From an uncultured Flavobacteriales bacterium (GTDB taxonomy: Bacteria; Bacteroidota; Bacteroidia; Flavobacteriales_D; Crocinitomicaceae), in assembly GCA_903823565.1 (NCBI GenBank), contig CAIJTF010000013.1, positions 1 through 64,000 of the forward strand: DNA of 64,000 nucleotides. The letters are read 5' to 3'. Within the stretch, counting starts at the first letter, position 1, and each line of letters opens with the position of its first letter. Shown piece by piece: positions 18,095 to 27,858 of the stretch. The notes below the pieces were generated by a model. It did no database searches, was not told the origin of the DNA, and saw only the letters and a program-made list of their open reading frames with translations. A program made the translations under genes and the position numbers.

Positions 18095-18606
18095 TTTCTT
18101 ACATTCATTTTATAGAGTGAAAGTTGAAAAAGGACCGCAACCCCAAAGCTAACCACAAACGAAGTAGCAATGTTTCTAAGGATAAATAAGCCTTCCGAGA
18201 AACGAAAGATCTCTAATAGATAAAACCACGTGAGATAAATAAATAGTAAGGGAGCATAGATGATAAAAAACCATGCAAAGCCCATATCTTGAACGTTCGG
18301 GCTCTTTAGGGGGTCATAACCCTCTCGAGGACAAAAGATTCCAAAAAAAACAGGCCGAAGATACGCAAATAAAACTAAGGCCGAGGCGTGAAGGCCGTAA
18401 GTGTTAGATAAGGAATCAATAATAATTCCTAGCAAAAAAGCAATGAGCATTAACCAGAAAACGGACAAGGTAAAAGGAAGCATCATGATTAACAGGGGCA
18501 AGGCAAATATCTGAGCACCCCAGCCCATCCCTACCTGGTTAAAAAGAAAGGCTTGTAATAGCAAAACGGTAACTCCGTAGCCAAGGTATGCTATAATGGA
18601 TCTCAT
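18091..18606 (-). CDS. mreD: Rod-shape-determining membrane protein MreD
   Basis: The 171-residue protein has five to six predicted TM helices and little soluble sequence. Identity rests mainly on position between mreC and mrdA, with 4-bp overlaps at each end, and on the MreD-like pattern L-L-I-M-M-L-P-F followed by L-L-G-I-I-I-D-S-L-S-N-T-Y-G-L-H-A-S-A. The D-S-x-x-x-x-x-G-x-H stretch is recurrent in MreD. It should act as an inner-membrane part of the elongasome with MreC and RodA. MreD is poorly conserved, so the motif evidence alone would be weak, but context is decisive. Confidence 0.88.
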   Translation of the reverse strand: MRSIIAYLGYGVTVLLLQAFLFNQVGMGWGAQIFALPLLIMMLPFTLSVFWLMLIAFLLGIIIDSLSNTYGLHASALVLFAYLRPVFFGIFCPREGYDPLKSPNVQDMGFAWFFIIYAPLLFIYLTWFYLLEIFRFSEGLFILRNIATSFVVSFGVAVLFQLSLYKMNVRK

Positions 18607-19445
18607 GGGGTTGTGGCTTCTTTTGGAACATTAGACTCCATTTCTTTCAGTTCATTTTTGATGAAGGACTTAACCAAGTACGCTCCTTGTAGGGTGCGGT
18701 AATCCTCTGAAAAACGAATGGTTATATTCCACAAGGGTTGGTTTTCCATTTTTGTTATTTTCTCCACGGTACCTACAGCAATCCCTTTGGGAAACATGCC
18801 AGAAACATCAAGGGTAGACACTTTACTTCCAATGGGAACCTTTAAATCATCAGGGACGCCTGTTACTGTTCCACGCAACGGGTCACTGCCCAACCACTTG
18901 AGAATGCCTTTCGCTCCACTTTTTTCAATCATCACATCTAAATTTATGTCTTGGGTAAGCACCGTTTTAACCAAAGAAAATCGCTTCCCAACTTTAAAGA
19001 CCGTTCCGAGAACCCCTCGGGGTGTTATTACAGCCATTCCTGGCACAACTTGTTGAAGTGCGCCCACATCAATGGTGAAGTAATTATTTCTTCGGGTTAC
19101 GTTATTGTTAACCACTTCGGCGGGAATATAACTAAATTTTAGGTGCTTAACGCTGTCGTCGACAACCGTGGTGTTTCGGATAGCTTGATATTTGTTTCCC
19201 CCAAGCAGTTTTCTTAATGCCGCGTTTTCGGCCCTTAAAACCGCATTGTTTTCCTTAATATTAAAGGGCTCTTTAATTGCGTTAGTCCATGAGGAAACAG
19301 CCCCGTTAAAAGACGATGCCGTAGAAAGAAAAACGCTGCTTGGGTAGCTAACGAATTGTATATAAAGGCTGAAACAAAGGATTTGAAAAGCGAAAAAAAC
19401 TAAAAAGACCTGAAACCGTTTGAGAAACGAGAATAAGTTTTGCAT
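18603..19445 (-). CDS. mreC: Rod-shape-determining protein MreC
   Basis: The 280-residue bitopic protein has a TM helix (about 8-30), a short coiled coil with E-N-A-A-L-R-K-L-L, and a periplasmic beta domain containing I-T-P-R-G-V-L-G-T-V and D-V-S-G-M-F-P-K-G-I-A-V-G, the MreC core. It scaffolds PBP2/RodA in the periplasm. A TTG two codons upstream is possible, but the ATG at 19445 is the better start. It overlaps mreD by 4 bp and follows mreB by 44 bp. Confidence 0.92.
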   Translation of the reverse strand: MQNLFSFLKRFQVFLVFFAFQILCFSLYIQFVSYPSSVFLSTASSFNGAVSSWTNAIKEPFNIKENNAVLRAENAALRKLLGGNKYQAIRNTTVVDDSVKHLKFSYIPAEVVNNNVTRRNNYFTIDVGALQQVVPGMAVITPRGVLGTVFKVGKRFSLVKTVLTQDINLDVMIEKSGAKGILKWLGSDPLRGTVTGVPDDLKVPIGSKVSTLDVSGMFPKGIAVGTVEKITKMENQPLWNITIRFSEDYRTLQGAYLVKSFIKNELKEMESNVPKEATTP

Positions 19446-19489
19446 AAGCAAAAATACAAAAGTCCTTTCATCTATGTACGGAAAGCGAC

Positions 19490-20515
19490 CTAATCTCGGA
19501 TAAGAAACTGGTATTTATGGATATTTTTAAGCGCGATACTAGTTCCTAGGGCAACGGCCCTCAATGGGTTTTCAGCAATGTGAACTGGAAGTTTTGTTTT
19601 GTCGGAGATACGCTTATCAAGTCCTCTTAGCATTGATCCACCTCCAGCAAGGTAGATTCCAGTTTTGTATATATCAGCACTCAACTCCGGCGGTGTAGCG
19701 GCTAGAGCACTTAGGATAGCCTCTTCAATTTTTGATATGGTTTTGTCCAGTGCAAAGGCAACTTCATCATGGGTAATAATCATTTCTTTCGGAATACCAG
19801 ACATCAAGTCTCGACCTCGCACCGCATAGGCTGGGGGCGGATCGTCCAAGTCTGGAATAGCAGCCCCAACTTCAATTTTTATTTGCTCTGCAGTGCGCTC
19901 CCCAACAAGAATGTTGTGTTGTCTCCGCATATACTCTTCTATATCATTGGTAAAATCATCCCCTGCAACCCGAATGGATTTGTCTGAAACAATTCCTCCA
20001 AGGGCGATAACGGCAATCTCCGAAGTTCCTCCACCAATATCAATTATCATGTTTCCTGTCGGTTCTTCTACGTCAATCCCAATGCCTATTGCTGCCGCCA
20101 TAGGCTCGTGTATTAAGTACACTTCCTTGGCCCCGGCGTGTTCCGCGGAATCCCTAACCGCTCGTTTCTCGACTTCGGTGATACCTGAAGGAATACAAAT
20201 AACCATTCTTAGCGTGGGGCGAAACAGCGTCCTTCCTGGGTTTATCATTTTAATCATACCCCGAATCATTTGTTCCGCACTTTGAAAATCTGCAATAACA
20301 CCGTCTTTTAATGGACGAACGGTCTCGATTAAGCGGTGCGTTTTTCCGTGCATTTGTTGTGCCTTTCTTCCAATGGCCACAACTTGACCAGACTGAATGT
20401 CTTTAGCAACGATAGAGGGCTCATCCACGACTACCTTATCATTCCAAATGATTAATGTGTTTGCTGTGCCAAGATCAATGGCAATCTCTTGCGTTAGAAA
20501 ACTAAATAACCCCAT
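19490..20515 (-). CDS. mreB: Rod-shape-determining actin homologue MreB
   Basis: The 341-residue protein has the actin-fold nucleotide-binding motifs: D-L-G-T-A-N-T-L-I (about 14-22, phosphate 1), M-I-I-D-I-G-G-G-T-S-E (phosphate 2) and Y-L-A-G-G-G-S-M-L-R-G (adenosine loop). The amphipathic N-terminus M-G-L-F-S-F-L-T-Q is the expected membrane anchor. MreB filaments steer lateral wall synthesis and imply a rod-shaped cell. It follows purH by 60 bp with no visible promoter or terminator in that gap. Confidence 0.95.
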   Translation of the reverse strand: MGLFSFLTQEIAIDLGTANTLIIWNDKVVVDEPSIVAKDIQSGQVVAIGRKAQQMHGKTHRLIETVRPLKDGVIADFQSAEQMIRGMIKMINPGRTLFRPTLRMVICIPSGITEVEKRAVRDSAEHAGAKEVYLIHEPMAAAIGIGIDVEEPTGNMIIDIGGGTSEIAVIALGGIVSDKSIRVAGDDFTNDIEEYMRRQHNILVGERTAEQIKIEVGAAIPDLDDPPPAYAVRGRDLMSGIPKEMIITHDEVAFALDKTISKIEEAILSALAATPPELSADIYKTGIYLAGGGSMLRGLDKRISDKTKLPVHIAENPLRAVALGTSIALKNIHKYQFLIRD

Positions 20516-20575
20516 CTTAAAATTTAACGAATTAAATAACGCCTCGAAGGTAGGTAAAAACCTTGTAAAAAAAAA

Positions 20576-22105
20576 TTAATGTTTAAAGTGTCGAATACCT
20601 GTAAACACCATTTTGATGCCGTGTTCGTTACAGTAGTCAATAGATAATCCATCCTTAACGGATCCCCCAGGTTGAATAATAAGATTAATACCTTCTTTGT
20701 GCGCAATTTCAACACAGTCTGGAAATGGAAAAAAGGCATCGCTCGCCATTACCGCGCCCTTTAAGGAGAAACCAAATTTTTTTGCTTTGGATACCGCCTG
20801 CTCAAGGGCATCAACGCGCGAGGTCTGACCGGTACCGCTTGCTAATAATTTTTGGTTTTTAACCAACACGATGGCATTTGATTTGGTGTGTTTCACGATG
20901 TGATTGGCGTACAGCAGATCTCTTTTTTCATCCGTAGTAGGATGTTCATTGGTTGGGTAGCTGAATGCCTCTGGCGTCAGCGCGTATGAATCGTTTTCTT
21001 GAATTAGAAAACCATTTAATAGGGTCCTAACATTGTGCGAGGCAATATCAAAGGGTTTTTGTCGAAGAATTATTCGGTTTTTTTTCTGCCGAAGCAGCTG
21101 TATTGCTTCTACGTCAAACGTTGGAGCAATAAGTATTTCATAAAAGAGGGCATCAATTTTTTCCGCCACCTCAACGGTAATCGCACCATTACTGATTAAC
21201 ACCCCTCCGAAGGCACTAATAGGGTCGCAGGCAAGAGCCGCTTCAAAACTTTCGAGCACACTATTGGTGGTTGCCACACCACAGGCCGTATTATGTTTAA
21301 AGATGGCAAACGTATTCGGCAATGATTTAAAATCCTCCATGAAACGGATCGCGGCATCTACGTCCATCAGATTATTGTACGATAGTGGTCTTTCGCCGAA
21401 GGTTTCAAAGGCATCGGACAAGTTTCCGGAAAACCATCCGGCCTGATGGGGGTTTTCCCCGTAGCGCAAGGGAAGCTGTTCGTTTGTTTGTAACGCTTGG
21501 AATGCAATACCTCCTTGGCCAAAATAGGATGCAATAGAAGCATCATAATGAGCCGTATTTGAGAAAGCTTCTCGTGCCCATTTCTTTCTATCACCAAGGG
21601 TCGTTTGTCCACTGTTTTCTTGCAGTACTTGTAAAAGTTCCTCATATTGATTTTTCGCGGACAGCACCACTACATCATGATGGTTTTTAGCGGCAGCGCG
21701 TATCAAGGACACACCACCAACATCAATTTTCTCGATGATTTCTTCTTCGTTTTGTGTGTTTTTAACGGTTTCCTCAAAGGGATATAAATCCACAATAACG
21801 AGATCAATCGCAGGGATTTGATGGTCTGAAATCGCCTCTAAGTCACTCGGGCTTTCTCTTCGGTGTAGAATCCCCCCAAAAATGGTCGGATGCAATGTTT
21901 TCACACGACCGTTTAAAATTTCCGGAAAGTTGGTGAGAGAAGAAACCGATACCACAGGAATTCCGAGGTCTTCAAGATAAGCCTGAGTTCCTCCTGTTGA
22001 AAATAGCGTAACGTTGTTTCCCGCAAGATAACGAGCAAGGGCTTCTAAATTATCCTTGTAATAAACAGAGATTAAAGCCGATTTTATGGTTTTTGGATGG
22101 GACAT
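20576..22105 (-). CDS. purH: Bifunctional AICAR formyltransferase / IMP cyclohydrolase PurH
   Basis: The 509-residue enzyme carries out the last two steps of IMP synthesis. The N-terminal cyclohydrolase (MGS-like) domain shows L-I-S-V-Y-Y-K-D, S-T-G-G-T-Q-A-Y-L and G-R-V-K-T-L-H-P-T-I-F-G-G-I-L. The AICAR transformylase domain has L-R-Y-G-E-N-P-H-Q-A-G and I-F-K-H-N-T-A-C-G-V-A, with the catalytic Lys-His pair in the latter. Family length is 505-530. It is the first gene of the long minus-strand run that continues through mreB, and the only convincing promoter element of that run (TACCTTTG) is just upstream of it. Confidence 0.95.
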   Translation of the reverse strand: MSHPKTIKSALISVYYKDNLEALARYLAGNNVTLFSTGGTQAYLEDLGIPVVSVSSLTNFPEILNGRVKTLHPTIFGGILHRRESPSDLEAISDHQIPAIDLVIVDLYPFEETVKNTQNEEEIIEKIDVGGVSLIRAAAKNHHDVVVLSAKNQYEELLQVLQENSGQTTLGDRKKWAREAFSNTAHYDASIASYFGQGGIAFQALQTNEQLPLRYGENPHQAGWFSGNLSDAFETFGERPLSYNNLMDVDAAIRFMEDFKSLPNTFAIFKHNTACGVATTNSVLESFEAALACDPISAFGGVLISNGAITVEVAEKIDALFYEILIAPTFDVEAIQLLRQKKNRIILRQKPFDIASHNVRTLLNGFLIQENDSYALTPEAFSYPTNEHPTTDEKRDLLYANHIVKHTKSNAIVLVKNQKLLASGTGQTSRVDALEQAVSKAKKFGFSLKGAVMASDAFFPFPDCVEIAHKEGINLIIQPGGSVKDGLSIDYCNEHGIKMVFTGIRHFKH

Positions 22106-22132
22106 GAATTTGTGAAATGGTTAACGTTTCGC

Positions 22133-22140
22133 AAAGGTAA
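22133..22140 (-). promoter_or_regulatory. -7 element TACCTTTG upstream of purH
   Basis: On the minus strand this octamer matches TAnnTTTG and lies 28 bp from the purH ATG. The -33 TTTG is weak: a CTTGTG about 25 bp upstream is the best candidate. This could serve the whole purH-mre-rod run. Confidence 0.5.
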
Positions 22141-22186
22141 TAGAATCCAATCCATTTAAAAGGACACAAGGTGTTTAAAGATGCAT

Positions 22187-22194
22187 TACTTTTG
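22187..22194 (+). promoter_or_regulatory. -7 element TACTTTTG just upstream of the sulfatase gene
   Basis: TACTTTTG matches TAnnTTTG and its last base is 8 nt from the ATG at 22203. With the usual distance to the transcription start, the mRNA would have a leader of only a base or two. No clear TTTG lies 19-21 bp upstream. Confidence 0.5.
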
Positions 22195-22202
22195 ATCTTC
22201 GC

Positions 22203-24083
22203 ATGAAGACACATCTTCTTTTTTGGTTAAAACAAACGGCACTCCTGTTTTTTTTCTGGTTGGCTTTGTTTTTTATTCAGCGGTTAATTTTTGTTGGGGT
22301 TTATCATTCCCTCTTTTCCAAGGTTCCCTTTGTTGACCTATTAGGGGTGTTTTTTCATGGGTTTCGATTGGATATTTCTACGGTAGGCTATCTGCTTTCC
22401 CCTCTTTTTCTTTTTACACTATGCTTTTCCTTTTTGTCCAACGCTACGCTTCAGAAGTTCGTTTTTACCCTTTTATGGGTAGAAGTTTTTATTATAATTC
22501 TAGTTCATGTTGGCGAACTGGGGGTTTATGATGAATGGCGACACAAGTTGTCTTCTCGCGTCTTTATGCACCTTTCTAATACAAACGAAATTACCAGAAC
22601 CTCGGGCTATGCAGCATTGTTTTTTGCTGTTTTTACCTTCCTTTTGGAGTTGTGCGCGGCCATTTTGCTCTTCAAGAGAATTAATAAAGCAAACCCAATT
22701 CCTGTGGACGAAATAAGTCAGATCAAGCGTGCAGGTACATTAAGCGCGTTTTCTTTCGTTTGTCTTCCCCTTTCGGTAATACTCATGCGAGGTGGGCTTC
22801 AACAAATACCAATTAATATCGATGCGGCTTATTTTTCTAGCCATATTGTTGCGAACGACGCCGCCATAAATTCAGCCTATTATTTTGGTAACAGTTATTT
22901 CTTATTCAAAAAGTCAGACCTTCCAAACCACGTCGCACAATCGTTAAGCCCAGCGGAAAAAAACAAAGCAAATGCATTTTATGCTTTTTATCCCTCCGAT
23001 GTTAAGCTCTTTGAAAATAGCATCAATCCCAATGTTGTTTTTATCATTTTCGAAGGGTGGAGCGCCAACGCAATGGGGTGTCTCTCTTCAGGAAAAACCG
23101 CCACACCGTTTTTTGATAAAATGGCCGAAACCGGCGTACTCTTTACCGATATTTATGCTGCGAATACCACCTCCGAAATTGGAAATGCCGCTATTCTTTC
23201 AGGATTTACGGGATTGCCCGAAACACCTTTAACCCTATACCCAGAAAAACACCGTAAAATCAATGCGTTAAGCGACGTTTTTTCAAAACGAGGCTATCAC
23301 ACTTCTTATTTATTTAGTGGCGACCTTATGTATGGAAACATCAAAGGATTCTTAACGGAACATCGCTTTAAGCGCTTACAAGACGAAAAGGATTTCGATC
23401 AAAAATTACCAAAAGGCAAACTCAATTTTTATGATGAGGCATTATTTGACAAGTTTTTGGGGGAACTAAAGAATAATTCTAAACCTTTTTTCTCCTGCGT
23501 TTTTACGGGAAGCACGCATTTTCCGTACGATGGCCCCATACGCTTTAAAGATTTTTCAGGAGAGGATGCCGATTATCTGAATGCGCTCCGATATGCGGAT
23601 CATTGTTTGGCTTCATTTTTCGAAAAAGCTGCTCGCGAACCTTGGTACAAAAATACGGTCTTTGTGTTGGTCTCAGACCATGGCCACAATACGCCAAAAG
23701 CGAGCTATCCCCAAGATTTAAAATCGTACCGTATCCCCCTTTTAATGTACAGTGCGCTAATAAAACCAGCGTTTAGGGGAAAAAAAATTTATAAACCGGG
23801 TTCGCAGGCCGATATTGCCACCACCTTATTGGATCAACTTTCTTGGCCTACGGATTCTTTCCCTTTCAGTAGAAACTTATTGAGTAACCGTACAAAAGGA
23901 GGAGCCTTCCTTTCTACGATAAGGGGCTATGGCATTGTAGATGAACTAGGTGGCTTTTTGTATCATTTTGATCAAAAGAAAACAACCTCTAACACGTACA
24001 AGTCAGCGACAGAATACAACGAGGGAAGCAGCCTAGCCAAGGCCTGCTTATTTACCCTCTTTCAATATTTTCAGGCGCTTTAG
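22203..24083 (+). CDS. LTA synthase-like membrane sulfatase / phosphoglycerol transferase
   Basis: The 626-residue protein has five N-terminal TM helices within the first 200 residues and a periplasmic alkaline-phosphatase-fold domain. Motifs are N-V-V-F-I-I-F-E-G-W (metal-binding Glu near 284), N-T-T-S-E-I-G-N (nucleophile Thr near 323) and V-S-D-H-G-H-N-T (Asp-His at about 492-493). This matches LtaS-type enzymes, which in Gram-negatives transfer phosphoethanolamine or glycerol phosphate to periplasmic or surface glycans. The donor and acceptor are unknown here. It is divergent from purH (97 bp between starts) and converges on nrdA with 5 bp between the stops. Confidence 0.87.
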   Translation: MKTHLLFWLKQTALLFFFWLALFFIQRLIFVGVYHSLFSKVPFVDLLGVFFHGFRLDISTVGYLLSPLFLFTLCFSFLSNATLQKFVFTLLWVEVFIIILVHVGELGVYDEWRHKLSSRVFMHLSNTNEITRTSGYAALFFAVFTFLLELCAAILLFKRINKANPIPVDEISQIKRAGTLSAFSFVCLPLSVILMRGGLQQIPINIDAAYFSSHIVANDAAINSAYYFGNSYFLFKKSDLPNHVAQSLSPAEKNKANAFYAFYPSDVKLFENSINPNVVFIIFEGWSANAMGCLSSGKTATPFFDKMAETGVLFTDIYAANTTSEIGNAAILSGFTGLPETPLTLYPEKHRKINALSDVFSKRGYHTSYLFSGDLMYGNIKGFLTEHRFKRLQDEKDFDQKLPKGKLNFYDEALFDKFLGELKNNSKPFFSCVFTGSTHFPYDGPIRFKDFSGEDADYLNALRYADHCLASFFEKAAREPWYKNTVFVLVSDHGHNTPKASYPQDLKSYRIPLLMYSALIKPAFRGKKIYKPGSQADIATTLLDQLSWPTDSFPFSRNLLSNRTKGGAFLSTIRGYGIVDELGGFLYHFDQKKTTSNTYKSATEYNEGSSLAKACLFTLFQYFQAL

Positions 24084-24088
24084 ATAGA

Positions 24089-26449
24089 CTACCCTGAACA
24101 AGCCTCACAGCCTTCGGGGTTTTCTAAAGAACAGGCTATAGCCGCTTGTTGCTCTTCTAACGATTGGCTTAAGGGCTCTTCTACCACGGACCGGTCAATA
24201 GTAAACTTAATGGCATCCGTTGCAGCTTTTGTTCTCAAATAATACATTCCAGTTTTAAGGCCTTTTTCCCAACCATAAAAATGCATGGAAGTAAGTTTAC
24301 CAAAATTGGCTTTTTCCATGAAAATGTTTAAGGATTGGCTTTGGCAAATAAACGCCCCTCGATCTGCAGCTTGGTCAATGATCGCTTTCTGTGAAATTTC
24401 CCACGCCGTTTTGTAAAGGTTTTTCAGGCGCTCAGGAATTTCAGGTATGTTTTGAATAGAGCCGTTAGCGGCCATGATTTTTTGCCTCATTTCACTGTCC
24501 CAAATCCCTTCTTTAACTAAATCCTTGAGCAAATGTTTATTCACGATAATAAACTCGCCTGAAAGAACTCTTCGGGTATAAATATTGGAAGTGTAAGGTT
24601 CAAAACACTCGTTATTTCCTAAAATTTGGGCAGTAGAAGCCGTTGGCATCGGGGCAAGAAGCAGTGAGTTTCGAACCCCCACTTTTTTAACCTCTTGTTT
24701 AAGCTGTTTCCAATCCCAACGATTGCTTGGAACTACACCCCACATGTCGAATTGAAAAATGCCCTTAGATACAGGTGACCCTTTAAAGGTTGAGTATGGA
24801 CCCTCTTGTTTTGCCAAATCTTTCGAAGCCGTCATTGAAGCGAAATAAATCGTTTCAAAGATTTCCTTATTCAAGACCCTCGCCTCTTCAGACTCAAAGG
24901 GGAATCCCATCATAATGAAGGCATCTGCCAATCCTTGTACGCCTAGACCAATGGGGCGGTGACGCAGGTTTGAATTCTTAGCCTCTTCTACGGGATAGTA
25001 GTTTTCGTCAATGATTTTATTTAGGTTTAATGTCGCTTGATACGTAACCTCATAAAGCTTGTCGTGATCGAAGCGTAGGTCTTCGTTTACATATTTTGGT
25101 AGGGCGATAGACGCTAAATTGCACACCGCAATTTCATCGGGGGCAGTATATTCTATAATTTCCGTACAAAGGTTGGAGGACTTAATCACACCCAGATTTT
25201 GTTGATTAGACTTGGCATTGGCCGCATCTTTGTACAACATGTATGGTGTTCCCGTTTCTATTTGGGACTCCAAAATTTTAAACCAAAGGTCCTGTGCATT
25301 AATTGTCTTACGACCCCGACCTTCTGCTTCGTATTTTAGGTATAAGGCTTCAAATTCAGCACTGTGTGTGTCCGAAAGACCCGGACATTCGTGAGGACAC
25401 ATTAACGTCCATTTTTCATTTGCCTTAACCCGCTTCATGAATAAGTCTGGAATCCAGAGGGCATAAAACAAATCCCTTGCACGTTGTTCTTCTTTCCCAT
25501 GGTTTTTTCTAAGGTCAAGGAAATCAAAAACATCTGCATGCCAAGGCTCAATGTAAATAGCAAAAGAACCTTTTCTTTTGCCCCCACCTTGGTCCACGTA
25601 ACGTGCCGTATCATTAAAGACGCGTAGCATGGGAACAATACCGTTGGAGGTACCATTGGTCCCTTTGATGTAAGATCCTGTAGCCCTAATGTGGTGGATA
25701 GACAATCCAATTCCTCCTGCCGACTGGGAAATCTGAGCACATGATTTTAACGTGTCATAAATCCCAGAAATACTATCTTCTTTCATGGTTAAAAGAAAAC
25801 AAGACGACATCTGTGGTTTTGGTGTTCCCGAATTAAATAGTGTTGGCGTTGCGTGGGTAAACCAACCCTCCGACATTAAATGGTAGGTTTTAATTACTGA
25901 TGCTAGGTCGTTTTTATGTATTCCTAAGGAAACACGCATAAGCATATGTTGTGGTCTTTCAGCAATATTCCCCTCGAGCTTCATTAGATACGAACGGGTT
26001 AAGGTTTTGAACCCAAAATAATCGTAACGAAAATCACGGTCATAAATAATACTAGAGTCTAGAAGGTCTTTATTATTTTCTACAATTTTATAAACCTCTT
26101 CGGAAAGAAGAGAGGCCGACTGTCCGGTTTTAGGGTCAATGTAATAGTACAAATCGTGCATTACATCGGAAAAGGATTTCTTGGTTTCTTTGTGTAAGTT
26201 TGAAACGGCAATTCTTGAGGCCAACAAGGCGTAATCGGGATGCTCGGTGGTTTTTGCAGCAGCAACCTCGGCAGCTAAATTATCTAGCTCGGTGGTGGTT
26301 ACCCCATCAAAAATACCTTCAATTACTTTCATGGCAACCGCTTCAGGAGACACCATGGCGTCTAACCCGTAACACATTTTTATTATTCTGGCGGTGATTT
26401 TATCAAATTTAATTGCCTCTTTTCTGCCGTCTCGTTTAACTACATACAT
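24089..26449 (-). CDS. nrdA: Ribonucleoside-diphosphate reductase, alpha subunit (class I)
   Basis: The 786-residue catalytic subunit begins with an ATP-cone (about residues 1-90, starting V-V-K-R-D-G-R-K-E), which implies dATP feedback control. The catalytic barrel has M-S-S-C-F-L-L (first active-site Cys), S-N-L-C-T-E-I (central thiyl-radical region) and A-V-C-N-L-A-S-I. The C-terminus ends C-E-A-C-S-G, the swinging Cys pair that is re-reduced by thioredoxin or glutaredoxin. It reduces NDPs to dNDPs in the cytoplasm. It follows nrdB by 20 bp in one operon. Confidence 0.95.
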   Translation of the reverse strand: MYVVKRDGRKEAIKFDKITARIIKMCYGLDAMVSPEAVAMKVIEGIFDGVTTTELDNLAAEVAAAKTTEHPDYALLASRIAVSNLHKETKKSFSDVMHDLYYYIDPKTGQSASLLSEEVYKIVENNKDLLDSSIIYDRDFRYDYFGFKTLTRSYLMKLEGNIAERPQHMLMRVSLGIHKNDLASVIKTYHLMSEGWFTHATPTLFNSGTPKPQMSSCFLLTMKEDSISGIYDTLKSCAQISQSAGGIGLSIHHIRATGSYIKGTNGTSNGIVPMLRVFNDTARYVDQGGGKRKGSFAIYIEPWHADVFDFLDLRKNHGKEEQRARDLFYALWIPDLFMKRVKANEKWTLMCPHECPGLSDTHSAEFEALYLKYEAEGRGRKTINAQDLWFKILESQIETGTPYMLYKDAANAKSNQQNLGVIKSSNLCTEIIEYTAPDEIAVCNLASIALPKYVNEDLRFDHDKLYEVTYQATLNLNKIIDENYYPVEEAKNSNLRHRPIGLGVQGLADAFIMMGFPFESEEARVLNKEIFETIYFASMTASKDLAKQEGPYSTFKGSPVSKGIFQFDMWGVVPSNRWDWKQLKQEVKKVGVRNSLLLAPMPTASTAQILGNNECFEPYTSNIYTRRVLSGEFIIVNKHLLKDLVKEGIWDSEMRQKIMAANGSIQNIPEIPERLKNLYKTAWEISQKAIIDQAADRGAFICQSQSLNIFMEKANFGKLTSMHFYGWEKGLKTGMYYLRTKAATDAIKFTIDRSVVEEPLSQSLEEQQAAIACSLENPEGCEACSG

Positions 26450-26469
26450 ACCTATAATCCTTTATATCA

Positions 26470-27435
26470 TTAAAAATCTTCATCCAAAATAAAACGCTGG
26501 CTTTCGTTGCTCGATAAGACACTCGCTTTTTGATATTCACCAACCCGACGCTCAAAAAAGTTCGTTTTCCCTTCTATACTAATCATATCCATAAAGTCAA
26601 AGGGGTTAGAAACGTTATAAACTTTATCCGCACCCAATTCCAGCAATAGACGATCTGCAACAAATTCGATGTATTGGCTCATTAAATCGCTGTTCATACC
26701 TATAAGCTTTACGGGTAACGCTTCTAGAATAAATTCTTTTTCGATTTCTACCGCATCCTTAATTATTTCAATCACTTGTTCTTTCGGTAATCGATTAACT
26801 AAATGCTTCGTGTAAAGCAAACATGCAAAATCACAATGTAGCCCTTCGTCTCTGGATATTAGTTCATTAGAGAACGCTAGTCCAGGCATAAGCCCACGTT
26901 TTTTCAGCCAAAAAATCGAACAAAAGGAACCAGAAAAGAAGATGCCTTCAACCGCAGCGAAAGCCACTAAACGCTCAGCAAAACTTCCTTTTTCGATCCA
27001 TCGCAACGCCCAATCTGCTTTTTTACGAACACATTCTAGTGTGTCAATAGCGTTGAAAAGGCCGGCCTTTTCCTTGGAATCTTTAATGTATGTGTCGATC
27101 AAGAGAGAATAGGTTTCCGAATGTATATTCTCAATAGCCACTTGAAAACCGTAAAAGAACTTTGCCTCGGTATATTGAACTTCGGATAAAAAATTCTCTG
27201 CTAAATTTTCATTAACAATCCCATCTGACGCAGCGAAAAAAGCCAAAACATGTTTAATAAAATGTTTCTCGTTGTCCGTCAAACGGTTTTCCCAGTCCGA
27301 CAAATCTTGTGATAAATCGATTTCCTCCGCGGTCCAAAAGCTAGCTTCTGCCTTTTTATAAAAGGACCAAATATCATTGTGTTCAATAGGAAAGAGGACG
27401 AAACGGTTTTTGTTTTCTTGTAAAATGGGCTCCAT
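26470..27435 (-). CDS. nrdB: Ribonucleoside-diphosphate reductase, beta subunit
   Basis: The 321-residue ferritin-like subunit supplies the radical. Metal-site motifs are present in order: [18 protein letters not shown] (His ligand with the neighbouring Tyr, the likely radical site) and [11 protein letters not shown] Tyr after H-S-E-T suggests class Ia/Ib-type radical chemistry rather than the Phe-containing class Ic. The gene precedes nrdA by 20 bp. The 423 bp upstream has no gene; see that entry. Confidence 0.95.
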   Translation of the reverse strand: MEPILQENKNRFVLFPIEHNDIWSFYKKAEASFWTAEEIDLSQDLSDWENRLTDNEKHFIKHVLAFFAASDGIVNENLAENFLSEVQYTEAKFFYGFQVAIENIHSETYSLLIDTYIKDSKEKAGLFNAIDTLECVRKKADWALRWIEKGSFAERLVAFAAVEGIFFSGSFCSIFWLKKRGLMPGLAFSNELISRDEGLHCDFACLLYTKHLVNRLPKEQVIEIIKDAVEIEKEFILEALPVKLIGMNSDLMSQYIEFVADRLLLELGADKVYNVSNPFDFMDMISIEGKTNFFERRVGEYQKASVLSSNESQRFILDEDF

Positions 27436-27858
27436 TTATTCTATTAATTTTTAGCGTTAAGAAATCCACGTCCCCCAAAGGGATAACCGTAGATTTTAAA
27501 TAAGTTTCAATTTTACTCTTAAGAAACGAACGTATGTATCGCGACTTTTTGAGCATCTAAAGGCTTACAAATTTTGCTAAAAAAAACCCTTCAAACAAGG
27601 AAAGAAATTAACATCTTTTCTTGGTTTTCAACATCAACAATCTGTAAGCTAAAGCCACGTTACTTTACCCGATTTATTAACAAGAACTAAAAGTTATTAA
27701 AAGTAAAATAACCTTATTTTTTTTCTTTGTTAATTCGACGATCAAGCATCTACCTTTCAACACAATAAAGGTATTCACTTTCGTTATGTGATGCAATGTT
27801 TGGGAAGGGCGCTTTATGAACAAGGGGGTGTTTAATACAATGAAACCTCAGGTAAAAC
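27436..27858. other. 423-bp intergenic region between nrdB and comF (divergent)
   Basis: No open frame of note is seen on either strand. It is AT-rich and should hold both promoters, but I could not find a full TTTG-N20-TAnnTTTG pair. The best near match on the minus strand is TACCTTTA around 27764-27771, which would give nrdB a leader of over 300 nt. An AT-rich imperfect hairpin (27690-27698 with 27707-27715) followed by eight T (27717-27724) reads as an attenuator-like element on the plus strand, ahead of comF. No NrdR-type box was recognised. Confidence 0.5.
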
